From Plantago major (lineage: Eukaryota; Streptophyta; Magnoliopsida; Lamiales; Plantaginaceae), in the NCBI GenBank assembly GCA_026545765.1, contig CM048840.1, positions 87,572,877-87,636,876 of the forward strand: a DNA stretch of 64,000 nt, given 5' to 3'. The notes under the pieces were generated by a model. It was not told where the DNA came from. It made no database searches and saw only the letters and a list, made by a program, of their open reading frames with translations. A program made the translations under genes and the position numbers. Numbering within the stretch: position 1 is the first letter of the stretch; each line of letters starts with the position of its first letter. This document shows positions 1-11,000 of this stretch, piece by piece.

Positions 1-3000
1 TGCTGTTAGAAGCATCCAATGGAGCTATGCAATTTTCTGGTCCCTTTCACCTACTCAACCAGGGTAAAAGCTTCAATCTTTTCTTTCAATTTCTTTAAAA
101 GATTCAATTTTTGCTTCGTTTACTTGCTCTGTGTCTTTTAGTCTCTACAATGTGAGCTTAAAGAGGCAGATGATTCTTCAAGAGGTGTTGATTTTGAGAA
201 TCATAGCTCATGATTTGTTTGTTTTATTTATTTCTATTTTAGGTTAGTTTCTCTGTTGCCCCTTTTATTTATTTAATTATTTTTTTATTTTCATTTCCTG
301 TTTTCTTGGATAAACTGTTCACAGTTGCATCTGGCTGTTAAGGTATAGCTGCTTTAGATTCAAACTGTGAGATGGAAAGTGCTGACTTTTTTTTACATGT
401 TCCAAAATAATAAATTTTGCAAGTCAAGAAAATGGTGTGGAAATATTGCTGCTTGACATCTTTGTTAGTAATTTGGATAAGTGTTGACTGGATTTGATGA
501 TGAAATACGTTTAGTCTAGTATGTGAACTGGAAATTTTGTAGTGTTCTGGAATGGAGTCAAGGGTACTACAATGGAGAAATCAAAACAAGAAAAACAGTT
601 CAAGCTGGGGAATTGAACCCAGATCAGCTCGGATTACAGAGAAGTGATCAATTGAGGGAACTTTTTGAGTCCTTGTCGTTTGGTGAGACAAACCCACAAG
701 CTAAAAGGCCTACAGCTGCTTTGTCGCCTGAAGATCTCACCGATGCAGAGTGGTACTTCTTGGTTTGCATGTCCTTCGTGTTCAATATCGGCCAAGGGTA
801 AATTGTTCTTCTCGTAGAGTATAAGATGTTATATATTCATTATGTGACGGAAAACGTGATGTTCTGATTTGAAGTCATTTGGAACGTAGTGTACAATTGA
901 TATTCAACATGAAAGATGGCTTGCTCAGAAGTATACAACAAAAATACGAATGTTCTGTTTATTAGTTTACTTTGGCTGCTGTTTGAATCACACATATTTG
1001 GAAGAAGTTAAATATGCCAGTGTGATATATCCCTATCAGGAGAAGCAAGCTATTATGATGAAAATCACATTTATTTTGATGTGGATGCGCCTACTTATGC
1101 ACTATAAACTTTTATATGTTTGCTTCTTTGTGACTTTCTTTAATTTGTGAAGGTTACCCGGGAGGACATTCGCAAAGAACCATATGTTATGGCTCTGTAA
1201 TGCTCCCCGAGCAGATACCAAAATTTTCTCTCGGTCTTTGCTGGCAAAGGCAAGTTAAACTGTTTTTTGTGCAAGAGAGTTCTAAGCTTCTAGTGTTTAA
1301 CTTAAGCTATGTATCTGAATCTTATTCTGACTTCGCTGCTTGTCAACTTCTATACCATATGGCTTGGTGGACATGCATCGTTCCCTTCAGAGTGCATCAA
1401 TTCAGGTTCCAATACTTGCATTTAAGCCCAATTATGTACATTAATGTTTAATGTTAGTGGTTAATCTGAACAGAATATACTTTTGACATGCAGACGATAG
1501 TGTGCTTTCCGCATTTAGGAGGCGTGGTTGAGCTAGGAACTACTGAACTGGTATGTGAATTCAGCTGAAAATTGCATCCAAACACAACATGTTATTTTCA
1601 TCCCTCATCATTTCTTTCTGAAACTTCATAAATTTAGAAAGGGACTTGGATCAGAGTTTTTGAAATATGTGGAGAATCCGATCCACAAAAACTACAAATG
1701 TGAATCTACGCAAGTCATATAGAATGTAGATGGTGTTCATGTTGTTCTATGAATTGTTCTCATTCTCAAAACCTTTCCTTTTTAACCAATTCCAGTATGC
1801 TTTTGATAGGTCCCAGAGGATCCAAATCTGATTACGCATGTGAAAACTACATTCCTAGATAGTCCATCCACTGTTCCAAAGATTCTCAACCATGTCTCTA
1901 ATTCCATTGCAAATAACAACCTCGTCTGTGAAGTGCTTGATCGTGCCAACGTGCCTGAAAACGAACTTGATCAATTCTTGATTTCTCAAGACTTGGACAT
2001 GTGTTCTCCAGAAGAGAGTTCGGGTGATTTCGCAGACAATCTACTACGAGACGAGTCAAATTTAGTTGAAGGCATAGATGGAGAGGTTTCTCAATTGCAA
2101 GGCTTGCCTTTTATGGATGAGGCAATAAGCAATTGTCTCAATAATTCTATGAATTCGAGCGACTGTGTATCACAAACTCACGAAATTCCTGGACATGTCC
2201 CTCCCTCAGATGGAAAGAAGGGGCGTGATAATCATATAAATGAGGCTCAAGAATGCAATCAGCAGAAACAGAACTCCAGTGATCATGTTCATTATCACAG
2301 TGTACTCTCCAACCTTTTGAAGAGTTCTCACCAGTTGATTCTGGGTCCATATTTCAGAAAGGGGAATCGAGAATCAAGTTTTGTCAGCTGGAAGAAAGAT
2401 GCTAAAGGTGCCAATGTACCCAAAACCGGAACACCACAGAGGTTACTGAAGAAAGTCCTTTTTGAAGTGGCTATAATGCATCAAAATAGCCGACTTGAAT
2501 CTAGTAAACGAAATGGCAAAAAAGATGCTCCTAAGGCAGAAGATGAAGCCGATAGAAACCACGTATTGTCTGAGAGGAAGCGCAGAGAAAAGATAAACGA
2601 GAGGTTCACAATTCTTGGATCACTTGTCCCATCCGGAGGCAAGGTATGTCCAGAAGTTTCTATACCTTATTTTAAGCTCCACACGTGAATTGCATAAATA
2701 AAAGAATGTCCATTGAGTATTGTTAGTTTTCTTGCATTCCTTTTGGAAGAACAGTACGGACTTATAGATCAATACAGGGTATTCGTACCTACAGTAGGTC
2801 TATTAGACCCCATAGTTGAACTTTATCCTTGTTATTTTGTAAAAGTCCAACCCAACCTGTGGATGATTTTCAGCAACAAGGTATACAGTCCCGGAATGCA
2901 GATGGATCAATTTTTCAAATACATATGAAGTTGCTCATTAGCTAATCAAAGGGATCTGATCCAACACTGATTATGCATTGATTTGGTTGCTGCAGGTTGA

Positions 3001-3611
3001 CAAAGTATCGATTCTTGATCATACAATAGAGTACTTGAGGGATCTTGAGCGGAAGGTTGAAGAGCTGCAGTCTGATCGAGACTCAACGACACAAAATAAA
3101 CCTCATGATGCCATCGAGAGGACTTCTGACAATTACGGGCCTAGCAAAATAGATAACTTCAAGAAGACACTGACAAACAAAAGAAAGGCTTGTGATACAG
3201 ACAAAACGGCAACTGAAAAGAGTAAGCCTCGGTTGAGAGACTCCCTAACAGATAATATAACAGTCAACATTTTAGAGAAGGATGTGCTGATTGAGATGAG
3301 TTGTTCTTGGAGGGACAATGTATTGCTTGAAATCATGGAAGCCGTTAGTAAACTATGCTTGGACACCGAACAGGTTCAATCTTCCAACACTGATGGAATG
3401 CTCTCTCTTACAATAAATGCCAAGGTTTGTTAATTTGCTGTTTGTGTTAACATAATTATCAGCTTTTAGAGCAAAGAATCGAAGCGTATGAAGGTTTTTG
3501 TATTCGACTATCTAACAATGGAATTGACATAATTTGCAGGGCAAGGGGTTAAAGGTACCGTCAGTAAATGTGATCAGACAAGCCCTTCAGAAAGTTATAA
3601 AAAAGGGTTGA
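1..3611 (+). CDS. GL3/EGL3-like: bHLH transcription factor, subgroup IIIf (GL3/EGL3/JAF13 type), 5' end outside window
   Basis: Exons read as 1-63 (partial), 543-797, 1153-1249, 1391-1405, 1494-1550, 1810-2643, 2996-3424 and 3540-3611 (stop TGA); they join in one frame to about 606 residues, and roughly 20 N-terminal residues are missing. The N-terminal MYB-interacting region contains SIQWSYAIFW, GYYNGEIKTRKT, LSPEDLTDAEWYFLVCMSF and IVCFPHLGGVVELGTTE. An acidic middle follows. The bHLH has basic motif NHVLSERKRREKINERF, loop LVPSGGK and second helix VDKVSILDHTIEYLRDLE, split by the 2644-2995 intron at GGK/VDK. The C-terminus is ACT-like. Family members form MYB-bHLH-WD40 complexes controlling anthocyanin pigment and epidermal cell fate in the nucleus. 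FWS and VLEWSQGYY fit the GL3/JAF13 branch better than the TT8/AN1 branch (from memory). Oddities are a 15-nt exon (SASIQ) and a GC donor (AAG/GCAAGT) at 1250. No broken frame is seen, so it is probably functional. Confidence 0.93.
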
Positions 3612-3908
3612 TCTTCCTACTCACAATCTTTAGATTTGTTAGTGTGTTCGTAAAAAATATGTAATAGTACTATTAAAGTATGAGTAGTTAGTTTAGCAGG
3701 TAAGTTAATTGCCCGGGAAATTTGAAATATCCAGTTAGTACAGAGCAATAAAGGAATTATTCTGACATTAATCATGACATTTCTTCCAGTTAGACTTAGT
3801 AATCAGTTAAAAATGTTTCTCAATGAAATTTATAGGTCTTGTATACAGGCAAACTCAACTAAGTCAGAGATAACCCTCCATTTGATTGGGCGGGCACTTA
3901 TTTTAATA

Positions 3909-4025
3909 CTCACTTCGTCCTGGATACATTCATACATTAGGGTTGACGCGTAGTTTTAGTAATGTATGAATTTCTGTGGTACGGCTAAAAATGGCAAATG
4001 TATGAAGTTATGCGTTACGGATGAG
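3909..4025. mobile_element. Stowaway-like MITE, 117 bp
   Basis: Imperfect terminal inverted repeats start CTCACTTCGTCC on the left and CTCATCCGTAAC on the right (reverse complement), and both continue into a TTCATACATT match. TA dinucleotides at 3907-3908 and 4026-4027 fit a TA target duplication. No coding capacity. It lies about 300 bp downstream of the bHLH stop codon. Confidence 0.6.
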
Positions 4026-4726
4026 TATCTGTTAAAATATTTCACTCCCATCCTATCTTTTGAAAAAGAACTTATATATTGATCATAAAAGTCAAGTTAC
4101 ATCAATATTGATAAATGGCAAGGTAGAATTTATAAAGCTATCTATTACATCTACGAGTGAACTGGAAAGAAAACGCAGTAAAAGAATCAGCAATGAATTT
4201 TATATCTTCTACCTGGCCTCCACTTGCGAACAAAGACGGAGTAGTCTGCTGTAGTAATTAAACCGGTTAATTATTACCACTTTCTAGTTATCCGTTTAAT
4301 TGGACGAAGGAATTGTACAAAGTCGAAAATAGAAAATAGTACAGGTGGGGGGAAATTGATTAAGATACAATTCACTTGTTGATCTTGGTACAACATAATT
4401 CCATTACTGATATATGTTCGTGATATATGGATATGTTCATAATATATACTTGTTATTAACATATTAAACATGAAATGTGAAGCTTTGCAAACAACGTGGA
4501 AAATTATAGGCAATGTTGAATATATATTAATAGATGTTTGAATTAAGTTGGTTTTGGTAAGTTTAATTTTTAAAATTTAGGCTAAAGTGTATAAATGAAA
4601 GATCAATCATGACTTTGTATTAGAATCAATAAAATTTGTTTGAGTAGTTCACAATCAATAAAAATCCATAAAGTTGTAATTACTATAACTTTCCCCTTGT
4701 ACAAATCCTGTCATGGCAATTAAATT

Positions 4727-4834
4727 ATACCATTTTCGTCCAAAACATCATACAGTCTAGCATAAAACATCATATAAATTATACCATTTTCGTCCAAAAC
4801 ATCATACAGTCTAGCATAAAACATCATACAGTCT
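4727..4834. repeat. 54-bp tandem duplication, two copies
   Basis: The unit beginning ATACCATTTTCGTCC at 4727 recurs at 4781 nearly unchanged. A partial third copy of its CATCATACAGTCTA end follows. Non-coding. Confidence 0.8.
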
Positions 4835-5415
4835 AACATATTTTCTTGTGGCTGCATAAAAATTAATCTTGTAACAAATCCACCACTTCCCATCCAGTTA
4901 TCATACCAAAAGCATATAATTTTACCATCTCAACTTTCCATCTTAGGCATGGTTTAATCGCCTCCACACATCCACAAATGCCTTTCCATGACGGCCTATC
5001 ACCCAGCTTAAATTTCGTGATTTCCTCTACTAAATTGAGTGTAAGAGAGTCCAACTGATTGTTTGATTGTTTGGGAGTGGAATGTCAAACTGAATTTTAG
5101 CAGAGTTTCGAAAAAACAGAGTTTGTAAATATAGTAACTAGATTTAAGCAGAGTTTTAAAATATACAAGTTTGACCCAGCGTCTCGAAACAAGGCCATAT
5201 CATGAGCAACTTGTTGGGAATTACATTCCCAACAAGTTTAATAAGATAATACAACAGAACATATCCAGTGGTGACTAACATATCACCTAAGTTCAACATA
5301 CTCATTGTCTAAAATTTACTAAAAATTCTTAACATATCACCCAAGTTCAGTGGCTAACATACCACTCACATTAAAACAACAATTATAACAACAAATAAAG
5401 AATGTCAGATTTAAA

Positions 5416-5940
5416 CTTACCCGCAACTCATTAAAGTACTCGGCCTTCATCCGGTCCGAGATGTGCGACCACTTCTCGCCCCCCTCCCCCGGCATCTCCC
5501 TCTTGCCCCGTAAGATATCACCGAGTTTAGTGCTAGCCTCTGCATGCCATAACCTGTGATCAATGTATAAGATACAAGAAATGAATATTAATTATTATAG
5601 TACAACAATGATGTGACATAAATTATCTTAAATTATAATTTATATAAAGGAATGCATAATACTTACTTCGATCTACCGTTCAGGAACAACATAAGCTTCC
5701 CATCCCACTTAGCGTTGACCACAATTCCTTCGGTGAAGGGACAACCGTCATCTGGTAAGTTACCCCAGACCGATGTCGAGCCACTACTCGAACTCGGTGG
5801 GGTCTCAGGAACCGCAGACCGGCTGCTCTGACTACCAGTCCCCTCCTGCTCCTTTGACTCTGCCCTCCTCCTCGACTACCCTCCGGCTAGCTGCATGGGG
5901 GAGGACGGAAGGTGGGTTTCCTTTGTCGCGGCATCTACAA
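5416..5940 (-). pseudogene. CACTA-associated Transposase_24-like protein, two exon remnants
   Basis: On the minus strand, an exon remnant at about 5690-5940 is followed by one at about 5416-5550. The second matches the exon at 55477-55609 of the other CACTA element: both encode a WSHISDRM(K/R)AEYF(N/D)ELR block ending at a GTAAGT donor. This block is typical of the plant En/Spm-associated proteins grouped as Transposase_24. The downstream exons present in the other copy are missing here because of the left truncation. It is part of the same dead element as the transposase-associated piece at 21600-21990. Confidence 0.6.
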
Positions 5941-6014
5941 AAAAATGCAACAAATACATGCAAAATATGTTAATATACAACTACATGTAAAACATATATA
6001 CATTTGACTCATAG

Positions 6015-7649
6015 TGTTGGTCCAGATAACGGCAAAGGGAAAAGACTTGGGGGGGGGGGGGGAATAGTCTTTTGCAACTTTTGTCGATAAACACAATTTC
6101 TCAGATTTCTGTGAAGAAATCTGATACTTAATTTCAGATAGCGGAAGACTTTTCTGTGATAAGTGCACGTGCTCAACAAGATATGTGTAAATACTCAGGA
6201 AGATAAATAAAGTAAGTAATAAATTGCAGAAAGTAAATAACATTGATCTTTATAGTGGTATTCGAAGGTGGCGTAATCCTTCAACTAATCCACTTCGGCC
6301 TTTCTCAGACCTAGAATCCACTAAGACAGATAATTGAGTTCACCTTACAAATATCTTCTCTCGATTCCTAAACACACTAGGTTCCCAACCAAGTGTTCCC
6401 CCTGAGTTATTCCCCGGCTTTCTCAGCCAAGTACTTCCTGTACTCAGAAACCTTTTGAGCTGTTCCTTAGTTTCCCAAACTAAGTACTTCCTATGCTCAG
6501 TAACCTTGGAGTTATTCCTTGGTTTTCCAAACTAAGTACTTCTTGTACTCCACGCCGTTTAAAGTGTTGGTTAAGGTAGTTTGTCAGGTTTGGTAGATTA
6601 ATAACTTCTACAGTTATGTAATACTACCTTCTTGAACAAGAGTCACTTAACACACTTCACAATATGTGGTGATATGTTCTTTACTGACCCAAGTCTATGA
6701 TAAATGTTCTAGAGAATGAATCTCAGATACTTGATCTTTTGATTCAACTCCTTCACAGATAGCAATGCTTGTTAAGGATCAGGACACTTAGAACTTTCGT
6801 GCTACTTAGAATTCAAGAGCTTAGTCGCAACTGTAAGCTGAAGAATAAGTAGGTTGAAGGCTTGTATGCTTGAGAGAAAGATACCACTAGTTGTATTATC
6901 AGAGAAGCTTGGTATTTTCAGTGAGTTCAGTGTGTGTCTTTCAAGCATTATAAGTGATGATATTTATAGTTGAAAATCATGCCATTTGAATAGTATCCGT
7001 TAGGCTTAATGAAATTCAACTATTGATATATGAAAATAGTACTGCAGAAGACGTTGTTTCTTTTCAGAGATTTCCTCTTTTGTTCAGATGTCTCTGTCTG
7101 CGCATTTATTGCATTGTACTATTTTTGTCTTGTAGTGCCAACGGAACTATGCACGCTTTCTGAAGCATTGCATGTCCCTTATCAGAGACCTTCTCATCTC
7201 CAGATACCTGTTGAAACATTGTTTCCTAGAAACATAGTTTTATCCAGGGTATCTGAGTGTAGATATCCGTGGGCACTTTTCCTCGTTCAGAAACCTTGCA
7301 TTCTCAGATATCTTTTTGCAAAACTTGTTTTTTTTAAAAAAAAAAACACTTGTTTATTCAAGATATCTGGACATAGGTATCTGATGACCTTTGTCTTCAG
7401 CAATCTTGTGCAGTCTTCAAATCTTTAAATCTGTTGAACTCTCCTGCTGGATGCCTTCTTCTTGGTCTTCTTCAAAGATATAAAAAATTACATTCAGAGA
7501 CCTAACATCCTATAAAAGATTTGCTAGACTATCATACTTAGCAATTTTCCTCTTTTACAGTATTCAAGTGAACCAAGAGTACTAACCACCTTTCTGTGCT
7601 AAGATAAGTCATTAGGTTGCTGATCAAAATCTAAACAGATATTCCTACA
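6015..7649 (-). repeat. 3' LTR of the Copia element, 1635 bp
   Basis: On the plus strand it begins TGTTGGTCCAGATAACGG and ends ATTCCTACA. It carries a run of 14 G at 6049-6062 and several GATATC-centred motifs. It keeps about 262 bp (roughly 7134-7396) that are missing from the 5' LTR. The element-sense start TGTAGG has lost one base relative to TGTTAGG in the other LTR. Confidence 0.9.
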
Positions 7650-7664
7650 AATTTCCCCCTTTTT
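7650..7664 (-). other. Polypurine tract of the Copia element
   Basis: On the minus strand AAAAAGGGGGAAATT lies directly against the start of the 3' LTR, where plus-strand DNA synthesis is primed. Confidence 0.85.
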
Positions 7665-8039
7665 GATCAGTCAACGATGACTATCTTTAAAACCTATTAC
7701 AACTTGGAAGAGGGAACAATCTAACACTTAAATCATTTCTTATAATCTTTTCAATTTAATTTAAGTGCAGAAAGTAAACATCAACCAAATCACAAGGTGT
7801 GATCTTTGCTGACAAGTTATCTTTTTATAGATTGATATATGAGAGTAGGTTCACTAGATATGTTACAAGTAAAGTTTACAGATAACTTTTACAAAGATAA
7901 AACAGTAAAGCACAATCAGCAAGATACAAAATACATAGCTAACTAGGACAACAGGAGTAACCATGCTCCAAGTAGACATCCTAATAAACTAGTCTTCAAG
8001 TCTTCAAAACTTCAAGTCTTCAATCAGCAGATCTATGGA
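7665..8039 (-). other. Non-coding stretch between the extra gene and the 3' LTR
   Basis: No open frame of note. It would be the 3' untranslated region of the extra gene and of the genomic RNA. Confidence 0.5.
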
Positions 8040-11000
8040 TCAATTTGCAAATTCCCTATCCCCAAACCTTTTGATATCATCTGAGTAGTCAAAGAGCAAA
8101 GTCATGACTATCATCTCAGTGTTTCTGGCAAATCCACAAACTTCCTTGTAGGTTATGGTGGGATTCTTCTTGGCAAATTGTTTGACCCACAGATACTTTC
8201 CCCATTTCCAGGCATGGCCAATTCTGATATCTGATAGCTTGAAGTATTCATATATGATCTTCAGATATCTAATGTCACCCTTGTATTGATCTTCAGTCAT
8301 GTAGAAAGACTCATAGAGTTCCACAACAAGTCTTGCTCTTGTGCCTGTTCCAGTGATGTTGGGAATTCTGTGTACATCATCTAGCTTTCCATAAGGACAA
8401 TCATCAGAGAGGTCCTTTTTCATGGCTTCTATTCTCTTGATTACTTCAAAATCCAACCAGGCTTTGATGTGGTTGGTATTAATCAAGACTGGCTTGTCTT
8501 TTCTCCATGCCATGAGCTGTTTATGGATTGGTTCTGGAAAATTTTCATTTACCAGTAAGTGCTTGAGTTCCAGAATCCAGTAGCCATTCTTCTGATTAAT
8601 GCATCTGTAGACAAAGGAGTCATTGTTGGTCTTCACATACTCAATCTTGGCTTCTTCAGGCCTGAGTGGTAGTTGAAGTTTTCTTTGTTCAGCTCTCAGC
8701 ATGTTCTTCCTTTGTCTTGAATTCTCACTTGGGGGATTTCTTGAACAACCACCCTGGATTGACTTGGTATTTCCAGAGGGTGTTTTAGCTGCCAAAGGCT
8801 TTGCATCTATGGGCTCAGATAGGTTATCAACCTTTCTTCTTTTTCTGTGAAGAGGAGCTTCATCTTCATCATCATCTTCCAGATTTCTATTGTTAGGTGA
8901 TTTGCAGCCTTCTTCATTACCCTGGGATTTGATTTGGCCTTCTTCTTCTTCAGAAGAAGAATCATCAATCCCTATTACTTGTCTTCTCCTTGGAGCCTTG
9001 GTACCCCTTGGAGGTTTCTGTGCCCTGGCCCTTGTTGTCATTCCTTTTTTCAGGAAGTTGCTGAGTAGTAGCCACTATTTGTAGAGCAGTCTGACTGGGG
9101 GAGGGCTCATTTATTTTGAGAGGTGGTTGTTCAGATTTTATTTTGTTTCCTCTTCCTCTTCCTCTTTGAGCACCTTGAAATCCTTCCCCCTTAGTCATTG
9201 TTGACTGACTAAGAATCACAAAAGATTCTGAAAGGGAGTCAAAGTTGCCTTGCAGATAGTTGTAAGTAGCAACCAACTTTTCCAGATTGGCCTTGAGCTC
9301 CTGATTTTGTTTGATAAGACCTGTTTCCTTATCAGTGAGCTCTGCCAGTGGGCCGTGAATAGCATCTGCTTTTCCAACAGCATAGCTAGCCTCTTCAAAG
9401 GCTTTTTGCAGCCAAGTTTGGTCATCATCCCTAACCATGCCTAGGTCTTTCTGAGCAACGACCAAACTGGTTGTTCTCTGAGTGATGAGCTCAGTTAATG
9501 TCTTCATTTCTGTAGGGACTGATGCAATGGCGGCTTTATCTTGAGAAGACAACTCATTTTTTAATTTAGCCAGTACTTGATATCTGTTCAAGTATTCATT
9601 AGAGTTGACATTTGGCAGCTTGCTGAAGATTTCAGGAGCAATCAGCTTCCTTTTCAAATGAGAAACCGCTAGGTGTTCATTGCGGTGTTCTGCCAATGCC
9701 TTGTCTTCTTCATCATCTGAGTCATCAGCCCAGTGATCTTCATCCTCTTGGACATTTTCATCAATGTTTTTTAGTCCAGCAACCATCTCAGAGATGGGCT
9801 TCTTTCCTTTCAGTGAGGAGGATGGTACATCTTTTGGTAATGCAGCCTCAACATCATGCTTGTCTTCAGATACTTGCTCAGTATCTAATTCCTCAGCAAT
9901 TGCCTGAACAGCAAGCTGGAGTTCTTTCATTTTAGCATAAGCTTCCATTTCCTTGATTGTTTGATCTTCAATCTTTTGGAGCTTTGCTTTGGATTCAACT
10001 ATCTTCTCTTCCAGTTGAAGATTTAGCTGTTGTTCTTCCTCCAACAGTTGTTTGAGTTGAGTAACTCTGGCTTGTGCATCCAATATTTTCTGAGCGTTGT
10101 CCTCAGAGTGCTCAACTACTTGTTCAGTAGAGTCTTTTTGTTGGGGAGATGGATGGGTAGATTTCTGAGGAGATGGAGGAGGGGAATTTTGTGAAGTCCT
10201 CTCAGTGTGCTTTTCAGCAAATGAGGCATTGTTTCCTTGTGCAATCCCTCATGTCCCTGGTGCAGGGGCATCATCATCATCCTTTTTATCATCCTCATCC
10301 TTTTGATGGTCAGAAGGAGGTTCTTCATAGTCATTCTCATCAGTCTCCTTCTCTTCTTCATCTTCAGAGACCAGATTGATCACTTCTGGAATAGTGACCA
10401 TTTGCCCATTAACTTCCTCTTGCTCAGAGGGTATGAATTGTAGAGTTTGGGGCAAAGTAGGCTTGAATGCCATCTGTATTTTGGTCTGACCATCTGCTTG
10501 GTTAAAAGCTTGAATAAGCTTTCTGGCCACTTCCTTTATAAAGTCCTTATGCATTAATGTTCCAAAAGAGTATTGTTCAGTGGGGAACATAGAATGGACA
10601 TAATTTTCCAAATCAAGGGCTCGTGCTCTCCTTATGGGGTGATCAGTCACCTTAATGATCTCAGATAGATCGGAGCATCGAAGCTTTTGCCATTTCTTGA
10701 AGCATTTTAGGTTCTTTGGCAAAGTGTATTCCTTGAAGAAAAGAAGCAGGTCCTCTTTCTTATCAACAGGGACCTTAGTGGCACTTGTTTGAGCCTGTGT
10801 GACAGTCTCAGATGACTTGACTACTGAGGTTCCAGGTGCCTCAGATATCTGGATATGAGGAGGAGACTTGGAAGCCTGATCCTCAGTGATCTTTCTTTTT
10901 TCTTGAACCTGAGATTAAAAACAACACTTTGAAAACTCGAGCAAGAAAACTACGTTAGACAATTTTAGTTATCTGAGAAGTCAATTACCTCCACAATAGG

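Larger units (their letters stand above)
3612..5208. other. 3' flank of the bHLH gene, non-coding
   Basis: AT-rich sequence with no supported gene apart from the small MITE at 3909-4025 and a two-copy tandem repeat at 4727-4834. A 63-residue minus-strand open frame at 4863-5054 matches no family I know and is not called. Confidence 0.5.

Noticed and set aside
4863..5054. 63-residue minus-strand frame
   Set aside because: No family recognised, no splice or promoter support, next to a truncated transposon border.
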